Shown here in pieces: positions 1 to 6,338 of a stretch of DNA of 8,123 nt; within the stretch, counting starts at the first letter, position 1; each line of letters begins with the position of its first letter. The notes below the pieces were generated by a model. It searched no databases. It was not told where the DNA came from and saw only the letters and a list, made by a program, of their open reading frames with translations. The translations under genes and the position numbers were made by a program. The stretch covers positions 1 to 8,123 of the forward strand of contig CAMLLE010000112.1 in the NCBI GenBank assembly GCA_946480555.1. The letters are read 5' to 3'. The DNA comes from an uncultured Verrucomicrobia subdivision 3 bacterium (lineage in GTDB: Bacteria > Verrucomicrobiota > Verrucomicrobiae > Limisphaerales > CAMLLE01).

Positions 1-125
1 AGCGTGGCTGAGAGTTGGGCGTGCGTGCTGGTAGCCAGGGTCAGGGCGGCGGCTCCGATGAGGGCGGAGGTGCTCTGGCTTGACCAAGCGCGCAGCCGGC
101 TGGCCTGTCGTTTGGGAGTCTTCAT
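1..125 (-). CDS. N-terminus of a secreted protein, cut by the window edge
   Basis: Reading leftwards from an ATG at 125-123 gives 41 complete codons with no stop before the window ends. The product begins MKTPKRQASRLRAW, has a hydrophobic stretch around residues 21-31 (ALIGAAALTLA), and then the sequence STHA-QLSA. This is a textbook Sec signal peptide: several Arg/Lys residues, a short hydrophobic core, and an A-x-A-like cleavage site (T-H-A) after about residue 36. The mature protein is therefore probably periplasmic, outer-membrane or extracellular, but nothing of the mature domain is visible and no function can be given. It lies downstream of the response regulator on the same strand with a 279-base gap, so it probably has its own promoter. 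No clear Shine-Dalgarno sequence precedes the ATG; the upstream bases are A-rich (CTCAAAAACAA). Confidence 0.72.
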   Translation of the reverse strand, partial: MKTPKRQASRLRAWSSQSTSALIGAAALTLATSTHAQLSAT

Positions 126-173
126 TTGTTTTTGAGGGTTGTGGCCCAGCTTATCGCCTTGGGGAGTGTCACC

Positions 174-209
174 CGCGTTTTGCCCGATTTGGGCAGGATG
201 GAAAACGCG
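174..209. repeat. Nested inverted repeat in the gap between the secreted-protein gene and the response regulator
   Basis: CGCGTTTT (174-181) is the exact reverse complement of AAAACGCG (202-209). Just inside it, GCCC (182-185) can pair with GGGC (191-194), giving a 12-pair stem with a bulge. It lies 49 bases or more upstream of the secreted-protein start and about 200 bases after the response-regulator stop. It could be a terminator for the regulator, an operator or leader structure for the secreted gene, or chance. On the minus strand there is no clear U-run after it, so a simple intrinsic terminator is not supported. Confidence 0.4.
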
Positions 210-266
210 CGTAACGATAAGCGGAACCATGGTCGCCACACTAGCGGCTCGAATTCAGCCAGTAAC

Positions 267-282
267 CTATCAGAAATGATAG
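267..282. repeat. Small hairpin, 6-bp stem with GAAA loop
   Basis: CTATCA (267-272) and TGATAG (277-282) are perfect reverse complements around GAAA. On the plus strand the loop is a GNRA-type tetraloop; on the minus strand it reads TTTC. The dyad is also the kind of 16-base palindrome that a dimeric DNA-binding protein could recognise. It is AT-rich compared with its surroundings. No T-run follows on either strand, so it does not look like a terminator. Role unknown. Confidence 0.35.
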
Positions 283-404
283 TTCTGCGGGCCGTCCACC
301 GGCCGGATTGAGTCCGGAATCCGAAGTTGAATTTGGGAACGTGCCAACCTCGGGTGCCATTTTCCGCGCGCGGACGATTCGTCCTGGGAAATTTGCCGCT
401 GGCG

Positions 405-1043
405 CTATGGCCGGGCGGTTCTGGTGGAATTATGCTTCAACGCAGCTTCTGTCCGCGAACGCACGTGCAGCTTGTCGTAGATGTGTTTCAGGTGATAACG
501 CACCGTGGGCAGGCTGATCGAAAGCTTTGCGGAAATTTCCTTGTCCGGCAGCCCCTGCGCCAGAAGGTCCAGGACCTCGCGCTCCCGGATGGAGAGATCG
601 TTCGCCTGGTCTGCCTGAGAAGGCGGCTGTTGAAACGCTTCCACAACCTTCCGCGCCACTTCGCTGCTCATCGGTGCGCCGCCTTGATGCACATCGGCAA
701 TCGCCTGGAGGATGGTCTCGGGCGACGAACGTTTGAGCAGGTAACCGCACGCACCGGCACGCAAGGCATTGAAGATTTTGTCGTGATCGCGATAGACCGT
801 GATCATGATCACACGGACGGTGGGCAGCAGTTCACGCAACTGGCGGGTGCATTCGATGCCGGACATGTTCGGAAGGTTGATGTCCATCAACACCACATCG
901 GGCGTGGCCTTCGCCAGTTGGCGGAGCGCTTCTTCGGCGTCCGAATAAGAACCCACGCAGCGGAATTCGGGTGAGTTTTCGAGCAGCAGTTTCAGGCTGT
1001 TCTTCAGGCCGGCGTTATCTTCCACGATGGCAACTGAAATCAT
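405..1043 (-). CDS. Response regulator, NarL/FixJ family (REC + LuxR-type HTH)
   Basis: A 212-residue two-component response regulator. Residues 1-120 are a receiver domain: acidic pair E8-D9, phosphoacceptor D54 in VLMDINLP, T82 in MITVYRD, and conserved K104 in YLLKRSS. Residues about 150-210 are a LuxR/GerE-type helix-turn-helix, seen in the characteristic SIREREVLDLLAQGLPDKEI and LPTVRYHLKHIYDKL segments. The product therefore binds DNA, presumably as a dimer after phosphorylation. The ATG at 1043 was chosen because the receiver fold starts directly there (MISVAIVEDN); an upstream in-frame ATG at 1136 would add 31 residues that match nothing and run into repeat DNA. No strong ribosome binding site is seen. 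Upstream on the same strand is a HisKA_3 histidine kinase, the usual partner class for NarL-type regulators, so the two very likely form one system. The targets are unknown. Confidence 0.95.
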   Translation of the reverse strand: MISVAIVEDNAGLKNSLKLLLENSPEFRCVGSYSDAEEALRQLAKATPDVVLMDINLPNMSGIECTRQLRELLPTVRVIMITVYRDHDKIFNALRAGACGYLLKRSSPETILQAIADVHQGGAPMSSEVARKVVEAFQQPPSQADQANDLSIREREVLDLLAQGLPDKEISAKLSISLPTVRYHLKHIYDKLHVRSRTEAALKHNSTRTARP

Positions 1044-1146
1044 AATCAATGTCGTTCCGCCGCGACGGAGGATGCAGATATTTGCAGGGTCGGGCAACCG
1101 TGCAAAATGGGACTGCAGAATGGGACTCTTGATCAAACGAATTCAC

Positions 1147-1170
1147 CGCGGAGACGCGGAGGCGCGGAGT
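1147..1170 (+). repeat. Three tandem octamers (CGCGGAGN), with an inverted remnant at 1496-1507
   Basis: CGCGGAGA, CGCGGAGG and CGCGGAGT follow one another without gaps at 1147-1154, 1155-1162 and 1163-1170. The 12-mer GCGGAGACGCGG (1148-1159) recurs as its exact reverse complement at 1496-1507, close to the kinase stop codon. The two copies bracket the whole kinase-regulator spacer. Short G+A-rich tandem repeats of this kind are, as I recall, scattered between genes in several phyla including Verrucomicrobiota. They carry no coding capacity. Confidence 0.6.
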
Positions 1171-1223
1171 AGTTGACTCTCAGATATCTTCCCGAAAACC
1201 GGAGGGAATCCTTTCCAAAACAT

Positions 1224-1362
1224 GGTAGGGACATCGCGCTGCGATGTCCCCGGCAAGCGCAGCGTCAGGCGCCGGAACGGAACGTCGCAAGCCCCACGTT
1301 CCTCGCTGCGCCACCTGACGCTTCGCTCGGCGGCGCGGACGGCGCAGCGCGCCGTCCCTACC
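1224..1362. repeat. 139-bp palindromic element built of nested hairpins
   Basis: The ends are a perfect 9-bp inverted repeat, GGTAGGGAC (1224-1232) and GTCCCTACC (1354-1362). Each end also folds by itself: GGGACATCGC (1228-1237) with GCGATGTCCC (1241-1250) around a GCT loop, and GGACGGCGC (1337-1345) with GCGCCGTCC (1349-1357) around an AGC loop. In the middle AGCGTCAGG (1261-1269) pairs with CCTGACGCT (1314-1322), and inside that GGAACGT (1279-1285) pairs with ACGTTCC (1296-1302). This cloverleaf-like layout with terminal inverted repeats resembles a REP/BIME-like or non-autonomous (MITE-like) element. It contains no open frame of its own worth calling. CATGG occurs at both borders (1221-1225 and 1368-1372), but this is too short to claim a target duplication. 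Confidence 0.75.
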
Positions 1363-1407
1363 GGGTTCATGGTTTCGATGCGCGTCCATTGTTGCAGGTC
1401 GAAGTTC

Positions 1408-1491
1408 CCACGAACCCAGCATCGAACGCCCAGCGTCCAATGCTTGGAGCAAAGCTCATTGGAGGTTCGATGTTGAGCGTTGGAAGCTGGA
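1408..1491. repeat. Inverted arrays of degenerate heptamers around a hairpin
   Basis: On the plus strand five 7-base units follow each other at 1457-1491: CATTGGA, GGTTCGA, TGTTGAG, CGTTGGA, AGCTGGA. On the minus strand the left arm has the same kind of units in reverse order: CATTGGA (1442-1436), CGCTGGG, CGTTCGA, TGCTGGG, then TTCGTGG (1414-1408). At the centre TCCAAT (1436-1441) pairs with ATTGGA (1458-1463), and GAGC (1447-1450) with GCTC (1454-1457) around AAA. The whole block is thus a head-to-head pair of heptamer arrays. No protein is encoded. Function unknown; it may be a target or product of the same process that spreads the neighbouring repeats. Confidence 0.65.
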
Positions 1492-1529
1492 TGCCCCGCG
1501 TCTCCGCAGGCAATCGTTACCGCGGTGCA

Positions 1530-4500
1530 TCAGTTTTTGGCGAGGATATCGTTCGTCAGCGTGAAGCGGACGCGCACGCCGCCCTCAGAGCGATTCTGGA
1601 TTTCGCAGGTTCCGCCGATGCGCTGCAAGCGGCTGGTCATGCTTTCAAAACCATCGTGCGAAGCACCGTTTCCATTGCTGCCGCGGTGCAAGCCGCTTCC
1701 ATTGTCTTCCACCGTCACCCATAACGAGTTCGCTTCGCCGCTGATGCGAATCCAGACTTCGGTGGCGCCGGAATGTTTCACCACGTTGGTGAGCGCTTCC
1801 TTGAACGCCAGAAACAACTGATGCCGCTGGTGGGAGCTCAACGAAAACGCCGGCTGCTGGCGCGACACGTCGAGGCGGCAGGAGATCGAAGTCGCGCGCA
1901 AAAATTCCTGTGCATAATCGCACAGGTAGCTGCTGACCGATGCGCTGGAATCCTGCTTCGGATTGATGGCCCAGACGATTTCATCCAGGCCGGTGACGAG
2001 CAGCCGTGAGACTTCTGTGAGGCGATCCAGGTAGGCAGCCTTCTTCTCCTGAGCAATGGCGGGGTTGCGAGCCATTGCGCCGAGAATGCCCACCTCCGCC
2101 AGGCCCGCGCCAAGTTCATCGTGAAGATCCTGCGCGACGCGCGTACGCTCCTGTTCCATCAAGCGCCGCTGTTCCAGGGTCTGACGTTGTTCAATCTCCC
2201 GCTTCAACTGCGACGTGCGTTGGGACACGGTACGCTGGAGCAGCCTTACCCAGACGAGCGCCGCCACCAATCCTGCGAACAGCACGCTGATCGTCGCAAT
2301 CGTATGCCGCACCGTCCACCACGGACCCTGCCGCAACACCACCACGTCCGATTCGCGATTCACCAGCAGTTCAAACGCATCGAGATCGTTTCCTGCGCGA
2401 TCTTCCCGCGCCGCGGAGTAAATCCCTGTCAATTGCAACCGGCTTCCGCGCCGAAGGGTTTGCGAATCCGCTCCACTCGTGCGGGTCACCCGCGCCAGGA
2501 AATGGTGCGGGCCGGCCTGCAGCTCCAGCACCCGCTGATTCAACCGCAGATTGTCGCTGATCAGCAGCGCCTCCAGTTGCACGAGCGTCGCATCGTGGCT
2601 GCGTTCGGAGAGATGGGTGACGGAGAGAGCGATGGGAGACGGTCGCTGAGCTGCGGCAATCTTGCGTGCCTGCGCCTCCTGCAACGTGGGCGAAGGACCG
2701 TTCAAATCGGGAAAACCGACGGCTTCAATAATGTCGCCTTCCTTCAATGCCATCGCTTCACGCGTCAACACCCGCATGCCGATCGTGCCGTCCATGAGAA
2801 TGACCTCGCGCGGCTGCGCGTGCAGCACCTGGCCGGAAATCTTCACCCGCGTGAGCGCGCCGATGTGCGAGGTGAACAGGAGCAGGTCAGCGGCGCGTTT
2901 GGTCGGCGCGGCAAACGGATTTGCGGGCGCGGGTTCATCGATCGACAGCATCGCATTGCCCAGATAGAACTTGCCTGGGCTTAAACGGCGCGTTCGGGTG
3001 TCCCATTCGGCAGTGAACACACCGCGCATTCGAACGATGCTTCCCAGCAAACGATCCCGCGAAGCGTAATCGTAAGGGCCGTAGGGCAGGGGATAGAACG
3101 TCTTGCCCAGCAGTTTCACGCGGCCTTCGCGCGTGAGCAGCGACATTTCAGAACGGGAGATGTCGAGAATCGCCGCCTGGATTTCGACCAGCTCGGCATC
3201 GAGGCTGCCGTTCAACAACTGTTCGCGTGTGGGATGAATGGGCTCGGGCAGCGCGGCGCGGCCGAGATAAACGGCGTTCGTGGCGCGCACCACGGGCGAA
3301 AAATCACCCGGATCAGTGAAGCCTTCGAACTCCCACAATTCACCGGCACGCGGCTCCGTTTCCCAACGATCGCGCACGTGCCGCACGAACACCGCCCCGG
3401 ATAAATCTTTCACCACGCAGGACCAGTGATTGCCCATGGTTGTGACGCCGCGCAGCCTCACCCAGCTGCCCCGGCGCGCTTCGGATGGTTGCAGACTCCG
3501 GACCTGGGCGGCGGCGGTCAGCATCTCGCTTTCTTCACCAAACGATTCATAGGAATCGATCACTTCCAGCTGGCTCGCATCGGCGATGAGAATGAGCGGT
3601 GTGCTGCCAGTGTCGGAATCGCGGCGCAGATTGCCCAGGCCGCGAACGCGCACCGACTGGTGCTGCAGTTCGGAGGCGCGCAGGCCCGAGGGATCAATGA
3701 CCCGCACGGAGGCGATGCGTTCGCTGCCCGCCAGTTCAAAGCGCAATTCACCGTCATGGTGCGAAGCAAAGGTTACTTTGCCTTCCGCGGTGACCCATTC
3801 CTGGATTCTGCCTTCCGTGAGCGCTTGAACAATCGTGCGCGCCCGCGGCTCCACGTCACTCCGCGATAGAATGGTGACGCTGCAACGACTGGCCGGCGTT
3901 CCGACAAAAAGGCGGGAGAGGTCGCTGGCCTGCAGGTGGAAGGCGTAAACGCCCGCGTTGGTGATTTCCACAAAGCCGGAGAAAACCAGCGCGGCGTTGT
4001 TTGTCCGCCCCGCCAGGCGCACGTCCAGTTCCGTCGTCACTCCGGTTGCGGCCGGCTGGAGCGTTTTGAAATCCGGCAGCGTCGTCCAGCCCGGTGAAAA
4101 GTAGTGCGCGTAATCGAGCCCCGGTTGGAAGTTGCCGGAATTCATCCGCCAAAGCCGGGCATGGGTAATCGAGCGGCGGGGGGAATCCGGCCCTTCGAAT
4201 TCAAGGCGCAAAGCCGGGATTTCCCAATCGTTGTTGTGCCATTCCAGGCACAGCGGCTGGCGGCCGGAGTCGAGAAACGCCTTTCCCGAAACACCAAAGT
4301 AGGAATGTGTGCTGCGCGTTTCCACGACCGGGCCGGTGCCCAATTGCAGCCCAAATGAACTTCGTGTCAGCGTGCAAAACTCACCCTTCAATGACACCCA
4401 ATCGCCCGCTTGAAGATTCGTTGCCAGGGTGGGCACTTCCAGCAGAGCGATGCCGGAATGGTCCTGGAACGTGATCAAGCGCCGGCCGCCATGAACACTG

Positions 4501-4697
4501 CAAACAATGCCCTCGAGTTCGAAGGAAACCACCGCTTGATCAGAACTGAAAACCGCCCTTTGAAGCTCGGCCACCGTGCGGAGAAAATCCATTTCAGCCG
4601 CCCGCGCAATGCCGGACGGCAACAGCGCTGTCAGCAAAACCAATGCGATCCAGCGCGCAATGTGTTCTCGTCCGGATGCTGTGATGGGCGGTTTCAC
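1530..4697 (-). CDS. Large sensor histidine kinase, secreted OB-like/PA14-like ectodomain with HisKA_3 core
   Basis: A 1055-residue sensor kinase. Residues 1-34 are a signal peptide (hydrophobic IALVLLTALLPSGIA, then ARAA). Residues about 190-275 resemble a PA14-type domain, with GLDYAHYFSPGW...LPDF, FSGFVEITNAGVYAFHL and SRLFVG. Around it are about six OB-fold-like beta modules, near 55-125, 300-380, 392-480, 500-585, 605-680 and 700-780. One transmembrane helix lies at about 797-819, followed by a coiled coil at 822-855. The kinase core follows: H-box with His859 in AQDLHDELGAGL, N-box FKEALTNVVKHSGA with Asn971, and G1 box VEDNGSGL (996-1003). Conserved catalytic residues are present, so it should be active. 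The start is GTG at 4697: it is the only start codon between an in-frame stop at 4715-4713 and the signal peptide. It precedes the NarL-type regulator on the same strand. The ligand is unknown; PA14-like domains often bind carbohydrate, which is only suggestive here. Confidence 0.93.
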   Translation of the reverse strand: MKPPITASGREHIARWIALVLLTALLPSGIARAAEMDFLRTVAELQRAVFSSDQAVVSFELEGIVCSVHGGRRLITFQDHSGIALLEVPTLATNLQAGDWVSLKGEFCTLTRSSFGLQLGTGPVVETRSTHSYFGVSGKAFLDSGRQPLCLEWHNNDWEIPALRLEFEGPDSPRRSITHARLWRMNSGNFQPGLDYAHYFSPGWTTLPDFKTLQPAATGVTTELDVRLAGRTNNAALVFSGFVEITNAGVYAFHLQASDLSRLFVGTPASRCSVTILSRSDVEPRARTIVQALTEGRIQEWVTAEGKVTFASHHDGELRFELAGSERIASVRVIDPSGLRASELQHQSVRVRGLGNLRRDSDTGSTPLILIADASQLEVIDSYESFGEESEMLTAAAQVRSLQPSEARRGSWVRLRGVTTMGNHWSCVVKDLSGAVFVRHVRDRWETEPRAGELWEFEGFTDPGDFSPVVRATNAVYLGRAALPEPIHPTREQLLNGSLDAELVEIQAAILDISRSEMSLLTREGRVKLLGKTFYPLPYGPYDYASRDRLLGSIVRMRGVFTAEWDTRTRRLSPGKFYLGNAMLSIDEPAPANPFAAPTKRAADLLLFTSHIGALTRVKISGQVLHAQPREVILMDGTIGMRVLTREAMALKEGDIIEAVGFPDLNGPSPTLQEAQARKIAAAQRPSPIALSVTHLSERSHDATLVQLEALLISDNLRLNQRVLELQAGPHHFLARVTRTSGADSQTLRRGSRLQLTGIYSAAREDRAGNDLDAFELLVNRESDVVVLRQGPWWTVRHTIATISVLFAGLVAALVWVRLLQRTVSQRTSQLKREIEQRQTLEQRRLMEQERTRVAQDLHDELGAGLAEVGILGAMARNPAIAQEKKAAYLDRLTEVSRLLVTGLDEIVWAINPKQDSSASVSSYLCDYAQEFLRATSISCRLDVSRQQPAFSLSSHQRHQLFLAFKEALTNVVKHSGATEVWIRISGEANSLWVTVEDNGSGLHRGSNGNGASHDGFESMTSRLQRIGGTCEIQNRSEGGVRVRFTLTNDILAKN

Positions 4698-4795
4698 GGA
4701 GTGAACGAGCTCTTAACACACATCAATCCGTGGGACAATGCAACAAGCGCCACGAGAGTTCGAAAGGTTGATTGAATGCCGGGAACGGATGGACT

Positions 4796-4970
4796 CAAGT
4801 TTCAAGTTTGAAGGGCAGGGTAGTCTGGCCCAGGCAACCGCGCGCTGAAGGGCGGAGGAGGCGCGATCTGGAATTTCTGCGTGCGATTGGCCAGATCACG
4901 CCTCTTGCGCCGCGCTGCGGCGCGGATGCCCAGGCCCAGGCATCCCTGCCATCGGGTCCGAATTCCAGAT
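4796..4970 (+). repeat. Repeat-rich leader between the kinase and the DUF6580-like gene, with competing stems
   Basis: The 308-base gap between the divergent genes holds no gene I can support. CAAGTTT occurs twice in tandem (4796-4802, 4803-4809). A 13-bp stem with one G-T pair joins 4859-4871 (AGGCGCGATCTGG) and 4891-4903 (CCAGATCACGCCT). GCGCCGC (4907-4913) pairs with GCGGCGC (4917-4923) around GCT. GGATGCC (4924-4930) pairs with GGCATCC (4939-4945). ATCTGGAATT (4866-4875) is also the exact reverse complement of AATTCCAGAT (4961-4970), so bases 4866-4871 can join one stem or the other but not both. This may be an interspersed palindromic element like the one at 1224-1362, whose right and left hairpins also have 3-base GCT/AGC loops, or a structured leader of the downstream gene. 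It matches no riboswitch that I recognise. Confidence 0.6.
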
Positions 4971-5005
4971 TGAATCAGCGTCCTTGCGCCGTATGCTTAC
5001 CCGCA

Positions 5006-5659
5006 GTGACGAAGAATATCTGGTCGTTGTTCCTGTTCATCGCGGTTTTCGCTCTTGCCCGCATTCCCGGGTTGCTGTCGCCGGATTGGGGAAATTTCAG
5101 CCCCGCGTACGCGCTCCTGTTCTGCGGTGGGGTTTACCTGTCCCGCGCCACCGCCTGGTGGCTGCCGCTCTCGGCCATGCTGGTCACGGACGTGGCTTTG
5201 AACTTTTTTTACCAGGCGCGCGGCTACGATGTCTGGCAGTGGCCGATGCTGCGTTACCAGGTCTTCAATTACGTGGCGTGGGTCGGGTTCATCCTCATCG
5301 GCAAATGCTTCAAGCCGAAACATTCCTTCGCCGCGCTGCTCGGCGGTGGTTTGCTCGGCGCACTGCTGTTCTACTTCATCACGAACACCGCGGCCTGGCT
5401 GTTCAATCCCTACCAGAATCCCGAATACACCCGCGATTTCATGGGCTGGTTGATCGCCCTGTTCAAAGGCACCGGCGGCTGGCCGGAGACGTGGCAGTTC
5501 TTCCGCAATACTTTCCTGAGCACCGGTCTTTTCACTGGGGTTTTCGTGGGGGCCATGAAATTGTCCGCCGCCGAATCGGCGGAGGAGAAACGCGAGCCGC
5601 GCAAATCGCAGGACGAAGAGGAAGAATCTGCGCCAGAAGAGGCTAAAGCGGAAGCGTGA
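5006..5659 (+). CDS. Integral membrane protein, DUF6580-like
   Basis: A 217-residue membrane protein with about six hydrophobic segments, near residues 4-22, 32-47, 50-68, 86-102, 107-126 and 167-185. Segments such as NFSPAYALLFCGGVYLS, PLSAMLVTDVALNFF, TNTAAWL and FFRNTFLSTGLFTG match my memory of the DUF6580 family of small bacterial membrane proteins of unknown function. Their overall look (six helices, about 190 residues) recalls S components of ECF vitamin transporters, but this is inference. The last 30 residues form a strongly acidic, charged cytoplasmic-type tail rich in Glu, Lys and Ala, beyond the last helix. The GTG at 5006 was chosen because the first helix follows at once (VTKNIWSLFLF). 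An ATG at 4772 would add 78 residues translated from palindromic repeat DNA; a TTG at 4970 is a weaker alternative. A phosphoesterase gene follows 88 bases later on the same strand. Confidence 0.82.
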   Translation: MTKNIWSLFLFIAVFALARIPGLLSPDWGNFSPAYALLFCGGVYLSRATAWWLPLSAMLVTDVALNFFYQARGYDVWQWPMLRYQVFNYVAWVGFILIGKCFKPKHSFAALLGGGLLGALLFYFITNTAAWLFNPYQNPEYTRDFMGWLIALFKGTGGWPETWQFFRNTFLSTGLFTGVFVGAMKLSAAESAEEKREPRKSQDEEEESAPEEAKAEA

Positions 5660-5747
5660 ACCCGCCGAAAAACCAAGGCGTGAGCACTGCTGAATTCTTC
5701 CTGCCGTCCAGCGCGTGCTGCATTGCTTGGAATTCTCCAAAAGCCGC

Positions 5748-6209
5748 ATGAAGGTTGGCATCATTTCCGACACTCACGACTATTTCGATCCAGCGCTGCC
5801 GGATCTTTTCAAGGGCGTGGATCACATCCTGCACGGTGGCGACGTCGGCCCGTCGGGCATCATTGCGCAACTGGAGAAGATCGCGCCGGTCACCGCGGTG
5901 ATTGGAAACACCGACATGGATCAGCAGCTGAAGGAGACGGAGATCGTGCGGCTCGGCGGCCGGATGTTTCTCGTCCAGCATATCGTGGAACCGCGCGAGA
6001 TCGATCCCGCATTGCAGCGGAAGATTGAGCGGGTGAAGCCCGACGTGGTGGTCTTTGGCCACACACACAAGCGCTTTTGCCAGATCATGGGCGGCATTCT
6101 CTTCTTCAATCCCGGTTACGCCGGCAAACAACGCTTCAAGCTCGATCGCAGCGTGGCGATCCTGGAATGGACTGATAAAGGAATCCGGCCGCAGTATCTG
6201 GAGCTTTAA
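5748..6209 (+). CDS. Metallophosphoesterase, YfcE/MJ0936 family
   Basis: A 153-residue calcineurin-like phosphodiesterase. The metal-binding motifs run in the usual order: D8 and H10 in ISDTH, D32 in LHGGDVG, N54 in GNTD, H78 in LVQH, and H105/H107 in GHTHKRF. NPG follows at 121-123. The length is close to that of MJ0936 and YfcE, single-domain cytoplasmic enzymes that hydrolyse model phosphodiesters with Mn or other divalent metals and whose natural substrates are not settled. The ATG at 5748 was preferred over one at 5715 because the family begins directly with the first beta strand (MKVGIISDTH). One small deviation: the metal ligand H78 is followed by IVEP instead of the His-Gly seen in many relatives. 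It may be co-transcribed with the membrane protein upstream (88-base gap). It converges with rhaB, leaving a 129-base gap without an obvious terminator. Confidence 0.92.
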   Translation: MKVGIISDTHDYFDPALPDLFKGVDHILHGGDVGPSGIIAQLEKIAPVTAVIGNTDMDQQLKETEIVRLGGRMFLVQHIVEPREIDPALQRKIERVKPDVVVFGHTHKRFCQIMGGILFFNPGYAGKQRFKLDRSVAILEWTDKGIRPQYLEL

Positions 6210-6338
6210 GCCCGGTTTTGCAGGAGTTCAATCTCTGGCGAGTACGCATCGTTCAGTGTGGAACAGGGGCTGAGCAGCGGCGCCTCGCTTGAGCCGATGG
6301 GATGAAGAAGCTGATTTCCCGGCACCGCCTCGGACCGG

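Noticed and set aside
1044..1136. A 31-residue N-terminal extension of the response regulator from an ATG at 1136
   Set aside because: Receiver domains start with the first beta strand (ISVAIVEDN), which directly follows the ATG at 1043. The extra residues match nothing.
1173..1724. A 183-codon plus-strand frame across the kinase-regulator spacer
   Set aside because: It is made of repeat DNA and then runs antisense to the conserved kinase C-terminus. Composition is Arg- and Ala-rich with no motif. The long frame is explained by high GC content.
2121..2984. A 287-codon plus-strand frame inside the kinase gene
   Set aside because: It is antisense to the transmembrane and ectodomain coding region of the kinase, shows no domain, and is typical of antisense frames in GC-rich genes.
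4772..5005. A start at ATG 4772 for the DUF6580-like protein, adding 78 residues
   Set aside because: The extra part covers stems and tandem repeats, has no domain character, and places an Arg-rich soluble segment before the first helix. GTG at 5006 is the natural start.
4997..5773. A 258-codon minus-strand frame over the DUF6580-like gene
   Set aside because: It is antisense to a clear membrane protein, overlaps the start of the phosphoesterase, and has a low-complexity Arg/Gln/Glu-rich product.
6269..6294. A palindrome centred on GGCGCC between the phosphoesterase and rhaB, as a shared terminator
   Set aside because: Only the central GGCGCC and the outer GCT/AGC pair; several inner positions mismatch, and there is no T-run on either side. 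I see nothing else in this 129-base gap.
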